From: an uncultured Pelagibacteraceae bacterium
GTDB taxonomy: Bacteria; Pseudomonadota; Alphaproteobacteria; Pelagibacterales; Pelagibacteraceae
Length of the DNA stretch: 52,542 nucleotides
Assembly (NCBI GenBank): GCA_902595725.1
Contig: CACJRJ010000008.1
Span: 1 to 52,542, forward strand
Direction: 5' to 3'
This document shows positions 19,102 through 27,410 of this stretch, piece after piece. The translations under genes and the position numbers were made by a program. Position 1 is the first letter of the stretch. Every line of letters starts with the position of its first letter. The notes beneath the pieces are model-generated. The model ran no database searches, was not told where the DNA came from, and saw only the letters and a program-made list of their open reading frames with translations.

Positions 19102-20721
19102 ATGAAATTTAATTTTTGGTATTTAAGCTCTTTAAGTATTTCACTGATCGTTGCAATTCCAATATTAACTGTTTTTACAAGTTTTTTTCAGGATACATCA
19201 AATTATTTTGAAATTCTAAAACAAACTTTTTTTTTCGAATATATATTTAACTCATTAACTCTTTTGATTGGAGTTTTATTTTTAACATTTATTTTAGGAG
19301 TAGGATCAGCATATGTAGTTTCTTTTTATCAGTTTCCTGGTGCTAATTTTTTTAAATGGGCTTTGATACTGTCTTTTGCCGTTCCTCCTTATATCTATGC
19401 CTATTCCTTATTCGCTTTTTTTGAAAATTATGGAACTGCTTTTACAATTTTAAAACATTTATTTGGTGATGGAGATTATAACAAGCATATACCGAAATTT
19501 AGTGGCATGTTTGGGTTGATATTATCAATCTCTTTCTCACTTTATGCATATGTTTATATACTTGCTAGATCATCATTTTTATATCAATCACAAAATCTAA
19601 TAGAACTAGGTAAAAATCTTGGTTTTTCAAAATTTAAATCTTTTCATTCAATAATATTACCAGCCGCACGTCCTGCTATAGTTGCTGGTTTATCATTAGT
19701 AGCAATGGAAACATTGGCGGAGTTTGGTGCAGTAGATTTTTTTTCTGTAAACACTTTAACAACTGGTATTTATAATGCTTGGATAACTTTTGATGATTTG
19801 GCATTTGCAAACAGAATTTCATTTTTTCTGTTGTTATTTATCTTTATATTATTTTTAACAGAAAACTTATCTAGAAAAAAAGCAAGATATCATTTGGAGG
19901 CAAAAGGAGGATTTAAGAAAAAAGAAAAAATTAAACTTAACGGTGCGAAATCTTTTTTTGCATTTGCTTTTTGTTTCACTTTATTTTTTTTAAGTTTTTT
20001 ATTTCCATTGAGTCAAATGTTATACTGGACAATTAAATTCCCAGAAAATTTAACCGGAATACAAATAACTGATCTTTTATTAAATACTTTATATTTAGTT
20101 TCTTTATCAAGTTTAGTTTTATTATTTTTTGCTTTAATATCTAATTATGGAAATAGAGTTTCAAATAAAAAAATTTTAAATGCATTATCTACTTTTTCAA
20201 TTTCTGGTTATGCTATACCAGGAGTAATTCTTGCGATTGCGTTTATAACTTTCGTTGCATGGTTTGATGAAAATTTGATTAAAGCATTAGGATTTTTATC
20301 AATAAAAAAAATATTTATTGGTTCAGTCTTAGGTTTGGTGATAGTTTATTTTGTTAGATTTTATTCTTTAGCATTTAATGGAATAAAATCGGGATATGAA
20401 AAAATGAACATTGCAGTTGATGAAAGTGCCTATCTTCTTGGATACTCTAAAACAAAAACTTTTTTAAATATTCATATTCCTTATTTAAGGAATTCACTTT
20501 TATTTGTTATCATATTAATTTCATTAGAAATAATTAGAGAATTACCAATTACATTAATTTTAAGACCTTTTAATTTTGAGACTTTTGCAACCACTGCATA
20601 TATTTCTGCATCTGAGGATTTATTAGAAGCCGCTGCAGTTCCTTCATTGTGTTTAATAATTATTGCAAGTTTCTTTATTTTACTTACGTCCAAATATATT
20701 TTAAGAGATAACGATGAATAA
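19102..20721 (+). CDS. Iron(III) ABC transporter permease (FutB/FbpB-like, two fused domains)
   Basis: This 539-residue inner-membrane protein has about 12 hydrophobic segments arranged as two BPD-type permease halves. The first EAA-like loop is near ELGKNLGFSKFKSFHSIILPAARPAI (about residues 175-200). A second one lies in DESAYLLGYSKTKTFLNIHIPYLRN (about 445-470). This doubled arrangement is usual for ferric-iron FbpB/FutB permeases. It pairs with the binding protein upstream and the ATPase gene, which overlaps its end by eight bases. A GGCGG site precedes the ATG. Confidence 0.92.
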   Translation: MKFNFWYLSSLSISLIVAIPILTVFTSFFQDTSNYFEILKQTFFFEYIFNSLTLLIGVLFLTFILGVGSAYVVSFYQFPGANFFKWALILSFAVPPYIYAYSLFAFFENYGTAFTILKHLFGDGDYNKHIPKFSGMFGLILSISFSLYAYVYILARSSFLYQSQNLIELGKNLGFSKFKSFHSIILPAARPAIVAGLSLVAMETLAEFGAVDFFSVNTLTTGIYNAWITFDDLAFANRISFFLLLFIFILFLTENLSRKKARYHLEAKGGFKKKEKIKLNGAKSFFAFAFCFTLFFLSFLFPLSQMLYWTIKFPENLTGIQITDLLLNTLYLVSLSSLVLLFFALISNYGNRVSNKKILNALSTFSISGYAIPGVILAIAFITFVAWFDENLIKALGFLSIKKIFIGSVLGLVIVYFVRFYSLAFNGIKSGYEKMNIAVDESAYLLGYSKTKTFLNIHIPYLRNSLLFVIILISLEIIRELPITLILRPFNFETFATTAYISASEDLLEAAAVPSLCLIIIASFFILLTSKYILRDNDE

Positions 20722-21775
20722 AAACTTTTTAGAAATTAAAAATGTTAGTTTTAGAGCTGGTGGAAAAACTAAAGTAAAAAATGTTTCTTTTAATATTGAA
20801 AATAAAGGAGATATAATTTGTCTTCTAGGACCATCTGGAGTTGGTAAAACAACTATCCTTAGAACAATCGCTGGATTAGAAAAAATTAAATCTGGATCAA
20901 TCAGACTTAAAGATAAAATGTTATCCTCTTCAAAAGATCATGTCGAACCAGAAAATCGAAATATATCTTTATCATTTCAAGAAAACAGTTTGTTTCCTCA
21001 TTATACTGTTGAAAAAAATATACATTTAGGTTCCCAAGCAAAAAAGCCAAATGGAAAAAAGAAAATTAGCTCAAATAAAATAATTAAATTATTAAATATA
21101 GAAAAAATATTAAGCAAATATCCTCACCAAATAAGTGCAGGAGAGGCACAAAGAGCGGCTCTCGCCAGATCGTTAGTTACCCAACCTGATCTATTATTAT
21201 TAGATGAGCCATTATCTAACGTTGATCAAAGTTTTAAAGAAGAAATACAAGTTCAACTAAAAAAGCTTTTACACGATTTAAAAATAACAACTATTATAGT
21301 TACTCATGACTCTTATGAAGCATTTTATCTTGGATCAAAATGTGGAGTAATTTTAAATGATCAACTAAAACAATATGATGATCCTTACAATGTTTACCAT
21401 TTTCCAAATTCAGTAGAGGTAGTAAAATTTTTAAATAGAGGAATATTAATTCCTGCAAAAGTAACTGGAGAAAATAGTTTAGAAAATGAAGATCTAGGTA
21501 CTATTAAAGGTAACTTTATTAAACATTATCCAAAGGGATCAAATGTAAAATTATTATTACAGCCTGAAGATCTTGAGCATGATGACAAAAGTAATTTAAA
21601 GTTAGAGGTTGTTGATAGAAAGTTTAGAGGAACAAATTTTATATATACTCTTAAAACAACAACAAATCATTTAATTCCAGTTCTAGTTCATTCTCATCAT
21701 ATCCATCAACATCAAGTGGACGAAAAATTTGGAATTAAAAGACCAATTTACATTGATCATATAGTTTGTTTTTAA
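20714..21775 (+). CDS. Iron(III) ABC transporter ATP-binding protein (FutC/FbpC-like)
   Basis: This 353-residue ATPase has Walker A GPSGVGKTT at about residues 38-46, a Q-loop in LSFQENSLFPHY, signature ISAGEAQRAALARSL, Walker B LLLLDEPLSN and a switch His in VTHD. A C-terminal regulatory (TOBE-like) domain spans about residues 240-353. The signature ISAGEAQ departs slightly from LSGGQ, as is common in this group. The C-terminal domain contains a His-rich stretch (HSHHIHQHQ), possibly metal-sensing. It energises the upstream permease. Confidence 0.93.
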   Translation: MNKNFLEIKNVSFRAGGKTKVKNVSFNIENKGDIICLLGPSGVGKTTILRTIAGLEKIKSGSIRLKDKMLSSSKDHVEPENRNISLSFQENSLFPHYTVEKNIHLGSQAKKPNGKKKISSNKIIKLLNIEKILSKYPHQISAGEAQRAALARSLVTQPDLLLLDEPLSNVDQSFKEEIQVQLKKLLHDLKITTIIVTHDSYEAFYLGSKCGVILNDQLKQYDDPYNVYHFPNSVEVVKFLNRGILIPAKVTGENSLENEDLGTIKGNFIKHYPKGSNVKLLLQPEDLEHDDKSNLKLEVVDRKFRGTNFIYTLKTTTNHLIPVLVHSHHIHQHQVDEKFGIKRPIYIDHIVCF

Positions 21776-21789
21776 TAAAACAAAAATAA

Positions 21790-22476
21790 ATGCTCTCAAA
21801 AAAACAATTATTCACTAGAGGCATGTTGGATGTTTCACCGCATATGCTTTCAGTAATTCCTTTTGGAATTATTTGTGGAGCAATTGGTATTGAGCTTGGC
21901 TTCAATCCATATTTAGTCTATGGAATGTCCATCATCATATTCGGTGGAGCCTCACAAATTGTATTTTTACAATTAATATCAGGTGGCGCCTCTTCTTTAA
22001 TTGCTGCCACATCAGTTGGTGTTATTAATTCAAGACATTTGTTATATGGAGCAGTTTTATCAGAATATTTAGAAAAATTATCTTTTATTAAAAAGTTACT
22101 AATTTCTTATTTGGTTGTAGATCAAGGTTTTGCTGAGTCTAATAAATTTTTTAAAAAAAATAAGACAGAACAATATTTGCATTACCATTTAATTGGTACA
22201 GGTAGTACACTTTGGATTTGTTGGCAAATTTCAACATTAGCAGGAATTATATTAGGTTCATTCGTACCTGAAGAACTTGGTTTAAAATTTGCAATACCGC
22301 TTACCTTTATAGCTATTATTGTCCAAGACTTAAAAAAAATTGATCATGTAATTGTTATGCTTGTTTGCGGTATAAGCTCTTTACTATTCTTTGATGCTCC
22401 ATTTAAATCTTATATAATTATTTCACCAATTGTTGCTTTGATTGTTGCTGCGCTAATATTGAGGTTAAAGGAATGA
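21790..22476 (+). CDS. azlC: AzlC family branched-chain amino acid exporter subunit
   Basis: This 228-residue membrane protein has the AzlC pattern: GMLDVSPHMLSVIPFGIICGAIG near the N-terminus, then MSIIIFGGASQIVFLQLI, NSRHLLYGAVLSEYL, and several membrane helices to the C-terminus. AzlC works with AzlD, encoded by the next gene with a four-base overlap, in export of branched-chain amino acids or analogues. It starts 15 bases after the iron-transport ATPase gene and could be co-transcribed with it by position alone. Confidence 0.9.
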   Translation: MLSKKQLFTRGMLDVSPHMLSVIPFGIICGAIGIELGFNPYLVYGMSIIIFGGASQIVFLQLISGGASSLIAATSVGVINSRHLLYGAVLSEYLEKLSFIKKLLISYLVVDQGFAESNKFFKKNKTEQYLHYHLIGTGSTLWICWQISTLAGIILGSFVPEELGLKFAIPLTFIAIIVQDLKKIDHVIVMLVCGISSLLFFDAPFKSYIIISPIVALIVAALILRLKE

Positions 22477-22787
22477 CTTGGCTATCAATTATTATTGCAG
22501 GTATATTAACTTATTTCACTAGAATGACTATGATTGCTTTAGTTAGCAGAGATATGCTAGGAGATAGAATTAAAGCTGTATTAGCCTACGTTCCATCTGC
22601 AGTATTCCCCGCAATAATATTTCCAGCAATTTTTATTAATGATTATGGAAGCTTTATAGAAATGAATGATCCAAAAATATTTGCAGCTATAGTTGCTATT
22701 ATCGTGGGTTATTTTTCGAGAAATGTTATTGCAACAATTTTATCTGGATTAATTTCTTATTGGATAATTCTATTTTTTTTATTATAA
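22473..22787 (+). CDS. azlD: AzlD family protein, partner of AzlC
   Basis: This 104-residue protein has three to four hydrophobic segments. TYFTRMTMIALVSRDMLGDRIKAVLAYVPSAVFPAIIFPAIF-type sequence at the N-terminal half is typical of AzlD. Together with AzlC it forms a two-component exporter. It overlaps azlC by ATGA. The TPP riboswitch begins about 20 bases downstream. Confidence 0.9.
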   Translation: MTWLSIIIAGILTYFTRMTMIALVSRDMLGDRIKAVLAYVPSAVFPAIIFPAIFINDYGSFIEMNDPKIFAAIVAIIVGYFSRNVIATILSGLISYWIILFFLL

Positions 22788-22804
22788 TTTGTCTTTATTA
22801 AAAA

Positions 22805-22863
22805 AGGGGTGTCGAAAGACTGAGATTAAACCCTAAGAACCTGTCCGGTAATTCAGAAAGGGA
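22805..22863 (+). promoter_or_regulatory. TPP (thiamin pyrophosphate) riboswitch
   Basis: The conserved THI-element blocks occur in order: GGGGTGTC (22805-22812), CTGAGA (22820-22825), AACCC, GAACCTG (22837-22843), CCGGTAAT (22845-22852) and AGAAAGGGA (22855-22863). The 3' strand AAAGGGA is itself the ribosome-binding site of the ATG at 22867. Ligand binding, by closing P1, should therefore hide the Shine-Dalgarno without a separate expression platform. Such compact TPP switches are known in SAR11 upstream of the thiamin-precursor transporter. Confidence 0.93.
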
Positions 22864-22866
22864 ACA

Positions 22867-24297
22867 ATGTTATCAATAAACATCTTAAGCCAAACATCTG
22901 CAATCTTATTAACTTTTATTTTAAGTATTATATTTTTAGCAAGTGGAATTTATTATTCAAGTAAGCACAAAGGATTAAAAAATTATTTAATTGCAAATAA
23001 AAATATTGGAATATTTCCTTTAACAGCTACTTTTATTTCTTCAGCACTAGGTGCTTGGATTTTATTTGGACCAGCATCTGCTGCCACATGGGGTGGAATA
23101 GGTGCAGTAATAGGATATGCTCTTGGAACAGCCTTTCCACTATTTGTATTAATAACAATAGGTTCAAAATTTAGAAACTCTTTTCCAAAAGCAAAAACTT
23201 TAATTGAAGTGATAAGACTAAAATTTGGCAAACAGCTATTTAAATTAATTTTGCTTCTTACTATTTTTTATATGTCAATTTTCTTAATTGCCGAAGTTAC
23301 CGCTGTATCATTATTAGTTAATTATATATCTGGAACAAACCTATGGATTACCGCTTTAATAGTTGTAACTTCTTCATTAGCTTATACTTTATACGGTGGA
23401 TTGAGAGCTTCAATATTTACTGATAGCATTCAATTTATTGTATTTTTAGTATTGTTGGTGATTGCAATAAGTTTTTTAGTGTCTTTTAATTCAACTGAAT
23501 TTAATTTCGAATTTATAAAGTTAAACAAACCACACTTGCTTAGTGTTAAATATTTACCAAATTTTACTGCTGGATTAACTTTTTTTATTGCAGTTGCTGC
23601 TACAAATCTTTTTCATCAAGGAAACTGGCAAAGAGTTTATGCAGCAAAAAATAATTTTATATTAAAAAAAAGTTTACTAATTTCATTTTTTTTAATTATC
23701 CCGATAGTTTTTTTTATGGGCTTTAGTGGTTTAGTTGCTACTTCAATTGATACTAATGTTATCCCAGATCTTGCTTTTTTCTCTTTATTATTCAAAGAAC
23801 AAACAACTATGTTGTCAGTGATAGTTTTAATTTTAGGTATATCACTAACCATAAGTAGCATCGATACTCTTATTAATGCAATATCAAGCCTAATTATAGT
23901 TGATGGAAATAAAATAATTAAATTTAAGGGAAATTATTTTAAACTCTCAAATTTTTTAATTATTTTACTTTCAATTATTGTATTTGTTGTTGCATCTAAA
24001 GGTTTAAGTATTTTATATCTTTTTTTATTAGCCGATCTATTTTGTTGTTCCGCTGTATTAACTATATTTTATAGTTTTTTTACAAAATCAATCAGTGAAA
24101 AAAATGCATACATATCAATTATAATTGGCATAGCCGCTGGTTTGTTGTTATTTCCAAGTCCCGATTTTTCAAAGTCTATTTTAGTTGGTATTTTATTTCC
24201 CATTAATTTTTTTCCTAGTTTTGTTTCACAATCATTGTTGTTTTTGTCTTTTTTAATAGCGACATTTGTTCCGATTTTTACTTGGAAAATTAAATAA
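22867..24297 (+). CDS. thiV: Sodium:solute symporter, ThiV-like (thiamin pyrimidine precursor uptake)
   Basis: This 476-residue inner-membrane protein of the SSS family has about 13 hydrophobic segments. Family segments include TATFISSALGAWILFGPASAATWGG (about residues 54-78) and YTLYGGLRASIFTDSIQFIVF (about 173-193). The TPP riboswitch overlapping its ribosome-binding site ties it to thiamin supply. In SAR11 a riboswitch-controlled SSS protein called ThiV has been proposed to import the pyrimidine precursor (HMP), and this gene fits that description. Substrate is inferred from regulation, not from residues. Confidence 0.85.
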   Translation: MLSINILSQTSAILLTFILSIIFLASGIYYSSKHKGLKNYLIANKNIGIFPLTATFISSALGAWILFGPASAATWGGIGAVIGYALGTAFPLFVLITIGSKFRNSFPKAKTLIEVIRLKFGKQLFKLILLLTIFYMSIFLIAEVTAVSLLVNYISGTNLWITALIVVTSSLAYTLYGGLRASIFTDSIQFIVFLVLLVIAISFLVSFNSTEFNFEFIKLNKPHLLSVKYLPNFTAGLTFFIAVAATNLFHQGNWQRVYAAKNNFILKKSLLISFFLIIPIVFFMGFSGLVATSIDTNVIPDLAFFSLLFKEQTTMLSVIVLILGISLTISSIDTLINAISSLIIVDGNKIIKFKGNYFKLSNFLIILLSIIVFVVASKGLSILYLFLLADLFCCSAVLTIFYSFFTKSISEKNAYISIIIGIAAGLLLFPSPDFSKSILVGILFPINFFPSFVSQSLLFLSFLIATFVPIFTWKIK

Positions 24298-24317
24298 TAT
24301 TAAATATATTAACCCAA

Positions 24318-25427
24318 ATGCTTAATTTTATAATTCCATTTATTGTGTTAATTCTGGTGGTTGTATTTATTCATGAATATGGCCATTACTATTTTGCTAA
24401 GAAATATGGCGTGGGCGTTACTGATTTTTCTATTGGTTTTGGTAAAGAAATATTTGGCTGGAATGATAAATCTGGAACAAGATGGAAAATATGCTGGATA
24501 CCTCTAGGTGGATATGTAAAATTTTTTGGTGACCGAAATGTTTTTAGTCAAGCAGATCAAGAAAAAATAATAAATAAATATTCAATTGAAGATCAAAAAA
24601 AACTGTTTGTATTAAAACCTTTATATCAAAGAGCAATAATTGTAGCTGCTGGTCCATTTGCTAATTTTTTATTAGCAATATTGATATTTCTATCAATCTA
24701 TATGTTTATTGGTAAAGATTTTACTCCAGCAATGATAGATGAAGTTCAAAATGAAAGCCCTGCACAAATCGCTGGACTTAAAAAAAATGATTTAATTTTA
24801 GAAATAGATGGAAACAAAGTTAAAAGTATTCTGGATGTTTCTAAGCTTATTACCATGTCAACTTCTGAATATATAGATTTTAAAGTTGAAAGATTTGAAA
24901 ATGAATTAATATTAAAGGTAAAACCTAATATTGTTGATGCTGAAGACAATATGGGAAATCAAGTTAAAAGGAGAATTGTTGGAATAAAACTAAGCCCATT
25001 TAACAATGAAATTAATCATGTTAAATTAGGTCCTGCAAAAGCTTTATATCATTCAATAAATGAGGTTTATTTTGTATGTATCTCTTCACTAAAATACTTA
25101 GGCTCAATAATTGGTGGATCCGGAGATAGCTCACAATTGGGAGGACCAATTAGAATTGCTAAAATTACTGGCCAAGTAGCAGAAATTGGATTTATACCTT
25201 TTTTGAGTATTATGGCTTACATTTCTATAAGTTTAGGTTTGATTAACTTGTTTCCAATACCCCTTTTAGATGGAGGCCATTTAATGTTTTATGGGTTTGA
25301 AAAAATTTTAGGAAGACCTTTAAGTCAAAAAACCCAAGAAGGTTTTTTTCGAATCGGAATGTTTTTGTTGCTATTTTTAATGTTTTTTGCAACATTCAAT
25401 GATCTTAAAGATTTAGGCTTATTTTAA
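24318..25427 (+). CDS. rseP: RseP-type site-2 zinc metalloprotease
   Basis: This 369-residue membrane protease has the zinc motif HEYGH at residues 19-23 inside the first membrane helix. A single PDZ domain lies at about residues 125-205. The third-ligand region NLFPIPLLDGGHLMF lies in the C-terminal membrane part. It cleaves membrane-embedded anti-sigma factors or signal-peptide remnants. E. coli RseP has two PDZ domains and about 450 residues; this is the shorter one-PDZ form. The gene's last codons form a terminator hairpin. Confidence 0.92.
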   Translation: MLNFIIPFIVLILVVVFIHEYGHYYFAKKYGVGVTDFSIGFGKEIFGWNDKSGTRWKICWIPLGGYVKFFGDRNVFSQADQEKIINKYSIEDQKKLFVLKPLYQRAIIVAAGPFANFLLAILIFLSIYMFIGKDFTPAMIDEVQNESPAQIAGLKKNDLILEIDGNKVKSILDVSKLITMSTSEYIDFKVERFENELILKVKPNIVDAEDNMGNQVKRRIVGIKLSPFNNEINHVKLGPAKALYHSINEVYFVCISSLKYLGSIIGGSGDSSQLGGPIRIAKITGQVAEIGFIPFLSIMAYISISLGLINLFPIPLLDGGHLMFYGFEKILGRPLSQKTQEGFFRIGMFLLLFLMFFATFNDLKDLGLF

Positions 25428-25438
25428 GCCATTTTTTT
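25416..25438 (+). terminator. Rho-independent terminator after rseP
   Basis: GGCTTA (25416-25421), loop TTT, TAAGCC (25425-25430), then A and seven T. The stem overlaps the rseP stop codon (TAA 25425-25427), which is economical for this compact genome. The stem is short but has the expected T-tract. Confidence 0.65.
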
Positions 25439-25473
25439 AATTAAAAAAAATCAATAAAATCAATACTTTTAGA

Positions 25474-25489
25474 CCACAATATATTGTGG
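25474..25489. repeat. Perfect 16-base palindrome upstream of the HU gene
   Basis: CCACAATATATTGTGG reads identically on both strands. It lies 88 bases before the HU ATG in a 150-base intergenic region, between the rseP terminator and the HU start. It may be an operator for a dimeric regulator or a small hairpin. No matching regulator can be named. Confidence 0.6.
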
Positions 25490-25577
25490 GTATAAAAAAA
25501 ATATATACTAAAAAAAAGCTTGAAAAATAAAGGATTATGTTAATTATATTAATTAACCTAATAACCGGAGCTAAAAA

Positions 25578-25853
25578 ATGAACAAAAAACAATTAGTCGC
25601 TAAATTGGCTGGTTCTTTAAACCAAAGCAAAGCTGATGCTGAGCGTACTTTTGATACAATTACCAACACTATTCTAGATGCATTGAAAAATGACGATTCT
25701 GTGAAAATTGCTGGTTTTGGTACATATAAAGTGGCTAAAAGGAAGGCTCGAATTGGACGTAATCCTAGAACAGGAGAACAAATTCAAATCGCTGCTTCTC
25801 AAAAAGTAAAATTTTTGCCTGCGAAAGCACTTAAAGAAGTATTCAATAAGTAA
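25578..25853 (+). CDS. hup: HU family DNA-binding protein
   Basis: This 91-residue protein is a complete HU/IHF-type histone-like protein: MNKKQLVAKLAGSLNQSKADAER helices, then the DNA-arm segment FGTYKVAKRKARIGRNPRTGEQIQIAASQKVKFLPAKALKE. The Arg-Asn-Pro-x-Thr-Gly tip that intercalates in DNA is intact. It bends and compacts the nucleoid. It is monocistronic by context, with its own upstream region and a strong 3' hairpin. A CCGGAGC ribosome site precedes the ATG. Confidence 0.96.
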   Translation: MNKKQLVAKLAGSLNQSKADAERTFDTITNTILDALKNDDSVKIAGFGTYKVAKRKARIGRNPRTGEQIQIAASQKVKFLPAKALKEVFNK

Positions 25854-25863
25854 TTAAAGTTTT

Positions 25864-25897
25864 AACAGCCTTGTTACAAAAATGTAATAAGGCTGTT
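25864..25897 (+). terminator. Strong hairpin after HU gene
   Basis: AACAGCCTTGTTACA (25864-25878) pairs with TGTAATAAGGCTGTT (25883-25897) around a four-A loop, 15 pairs with one G-U. There is no T-tract after it, so it is more a 3'-end stabiliser or factor-assisted terminator than a classical one. A smaller inverted repeat, TATGCA/TGCATA (25902-25918), follows at once. Confidence 0.65.
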
Positions 25898-25991
25898 ACT
25901 ATATGCAAGATCTGCATACCTATTTTTCCATATCAACGATAGTTTTATAAATTTTTAAAAATATAAGAGTCTCATTAACAAAGGGAGATAT

Positions 25992-27293
25992 ATGTCAAAA
26001 TTATATAAAAAATTAATTGGTCCTTTAGTAAGTTTATTTTTTTTACTAAATATGACCAGTGTAGGAAATGCTGAAACAACTGTTTCGGCAGAGGTAGGAT
26101 TTATTTTTAATACATTTCTTTTTTTAGTTTGTGGATTTCTTGTCATGTTCATGGCGGCAGGTTTTGCAATGCTCGAAGCTGGAATGGTTACATCAAAAAG
26201 TGTTTCTGTAATTTGTGCTAAAAACATTGGTTTATTTTCAATTGCTGGAATAATGTTTTGGATGTTTGGATATAACTTAGCTTATGGAATACCAGAAGGC
26301 GGTTATATTGGAAATTTTATACCTTGGTCTGACGCAAGTAAAGTAGATACTGGTTATTCAGATGGGTCTGATTGGTATTTCCAAATGGTTTTCTGTGCAA
26401 CTACAGTGTCAATTGTATCAGGCACAATGGCTGAAAGAATTAAATTATGGCCATTTTTTTTATTTGCAGCAATTTTATCAGGAATTATTTATCCAATTGT
26501 CATGGGATGGCAATGGGGAGGAGGTTGGTTAGCAACAGCTGGTTTTAGTGATTTTGCTGGATCAACTTTGGTACACTCAACTGGCGGAGCAGCAGCTTTA
26601 GCTGGAGCGATTTTACTTGGTCCTAGATTAGGTAGATTTACAAAAACCGGCGAGCCTGCACCAATCAAACCTTTTGCGGCATCTTCAATTCCATTAGTTA
26701 CACTTGGAATATTTATTTTATGGTTAGGTTGGTTTGGTTTTAATGGCGGTTCTCAATTAGCAATGGGTACAGCTGTTGATGCTATTGCAGTATCAACAAT
26801 TTTTATGAACACATTCTTAGCAGGTGCTGGTGGTGTTATGGCAGCTGCTATTGTTACAAGAATTGCTTTTGGAAAAACAGATGTAATTCAAATGTTAAAT
26901 GGATGTATAGGTGGTTTGGTCGCAATAACTGCCGAACCATTAATGCCTTCACCTTTAGCAGCAATTCTAATTGGTGCTGTAGGAGGAATTATAGTTGTGT
27001 ACGGAACTAAGTTTTTATTAGCAATGAAAATTGACGATGTTGTAGGTGCTATTCCAGCTCACTTATTTGCAGGTATCTGGGGAACTTTAGCAGTGCCAAT
27101 TACAAATTCTGGCGCTTCCTTTGCTACACAGTTACTTGGAATAGTTTCAATCAATGCCTTTGTATTTGTAATATCATTTATTATCTGGTTCTTAATGAAA
27201 AACACTTTTGGAATTAGATTAAGTAAAGATGGTGAAACTAAAGGTACAGATGTTACCGAAACTGGAGTTATTGCTTACGCAATAAGAGATTAA
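25992..27293 (+). CDS. amtB: Ammonium transporter AmtB
   Basis: This 433-residue membrane protein has an N-terminal signal-like segment (residues 1-28) followed by 11 membrane helices. Family segments are AAGFAMLEAGMVTSKSV, DWYFQMVFCATTVSIVSGTMAERIK, GWLATAGFSDFAGSTLVHSTGGAAALAGA with the pore His, and GAIPAHLFAGIWGT with the second pore His. It imports ammonium. No glnK/PII gene is adjacent, unlike the usual glnK-amtB pair. The ribosome site GGGAG is seven bases before the ATG. Confidence 0.96.
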   Translation: MSKLYKKLIGPLVSLFFLLNMTSVGNAETTVSAEVGFIFNTFLFLVCGFLVMFMAAGFAMLEAGMVTSKSVSVICAKNIGLFSIAGIMFWMFGYNLAYGIPEGGYIGNFIPWSDASKVDTGYSDGSDWYFQMVFCATTVSIVSGTMAERIKLWPFFLFAAILSGIIYPIVMGWQWGGGWLATAGFSDFAGSTLVHSTGGAAALAGAILLGPRLGRFTKTGEPAPIKPFAASSIPLVTLGIFILWLGWFGFNGGSQLAMGTAVDAIAVSTIFMNTFLAGAGGVMAAAIVTRIAFGKTDVIQMLNGCIGGLVAITAEPLMPSPLAAILIGAVGGIIVVYGTKFLLAMKIDDVVGAIPAHLFAGIWGTLAVPITNSGASFATQLLGIVSINAFVFVISFIIWFLMKNTFGIRLSKDGETKGTDVTETGVIAYAIRD

Positions 27294-27307
27294 GGAATCA
27301 ATTGATA

Positions 27308-27351
27308 AAGGGGTTCTCTACTCCATGTTTTCTACTCATAGAGAGCCCCTT
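27308..27351 (+). terminator. Hairpin downstream of amtB
   Basis: AAGGGGTTCTCTA (27308-27320) pairs with TAGAGAGCCCCTT (27339-27351), 13 pairs with one G-U and an 18-base loop. It is followed by an A-run, not a T-run. It probably protects the 3' end of amtB mRNA. The true terminator lies just beyond. Confidence 0.6.
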
Positions 27352-27378
27352 AAAAAATTCTCAAGTCCTCTAACTTTT

Positions 27379-27410
27379 CCCCCTTTTTTTTAAAAAAAGG
27401 GGGTTTTTTT
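27379..27410 (+). terminator. Rho-independent terminator for amtB
   Basis: CCCCC-T8-A7-GGGGG (27379-27403) forms a hairpin that can extend through its T/A core, followed by T7 (27404-27410). It is a textbook terminator for plus-strand transcription. On the minus strand the tract after the stem is purine-rich, so it would not serve the convergent gene equally well. Confidence 0.8.

Noticed and set aside
22783-22804. Terminator between azlD and the riboswitch
   Set aside because: The sequence is only AT-rich, with no stem. The riboswitch RNA could be part of a longer transcript.
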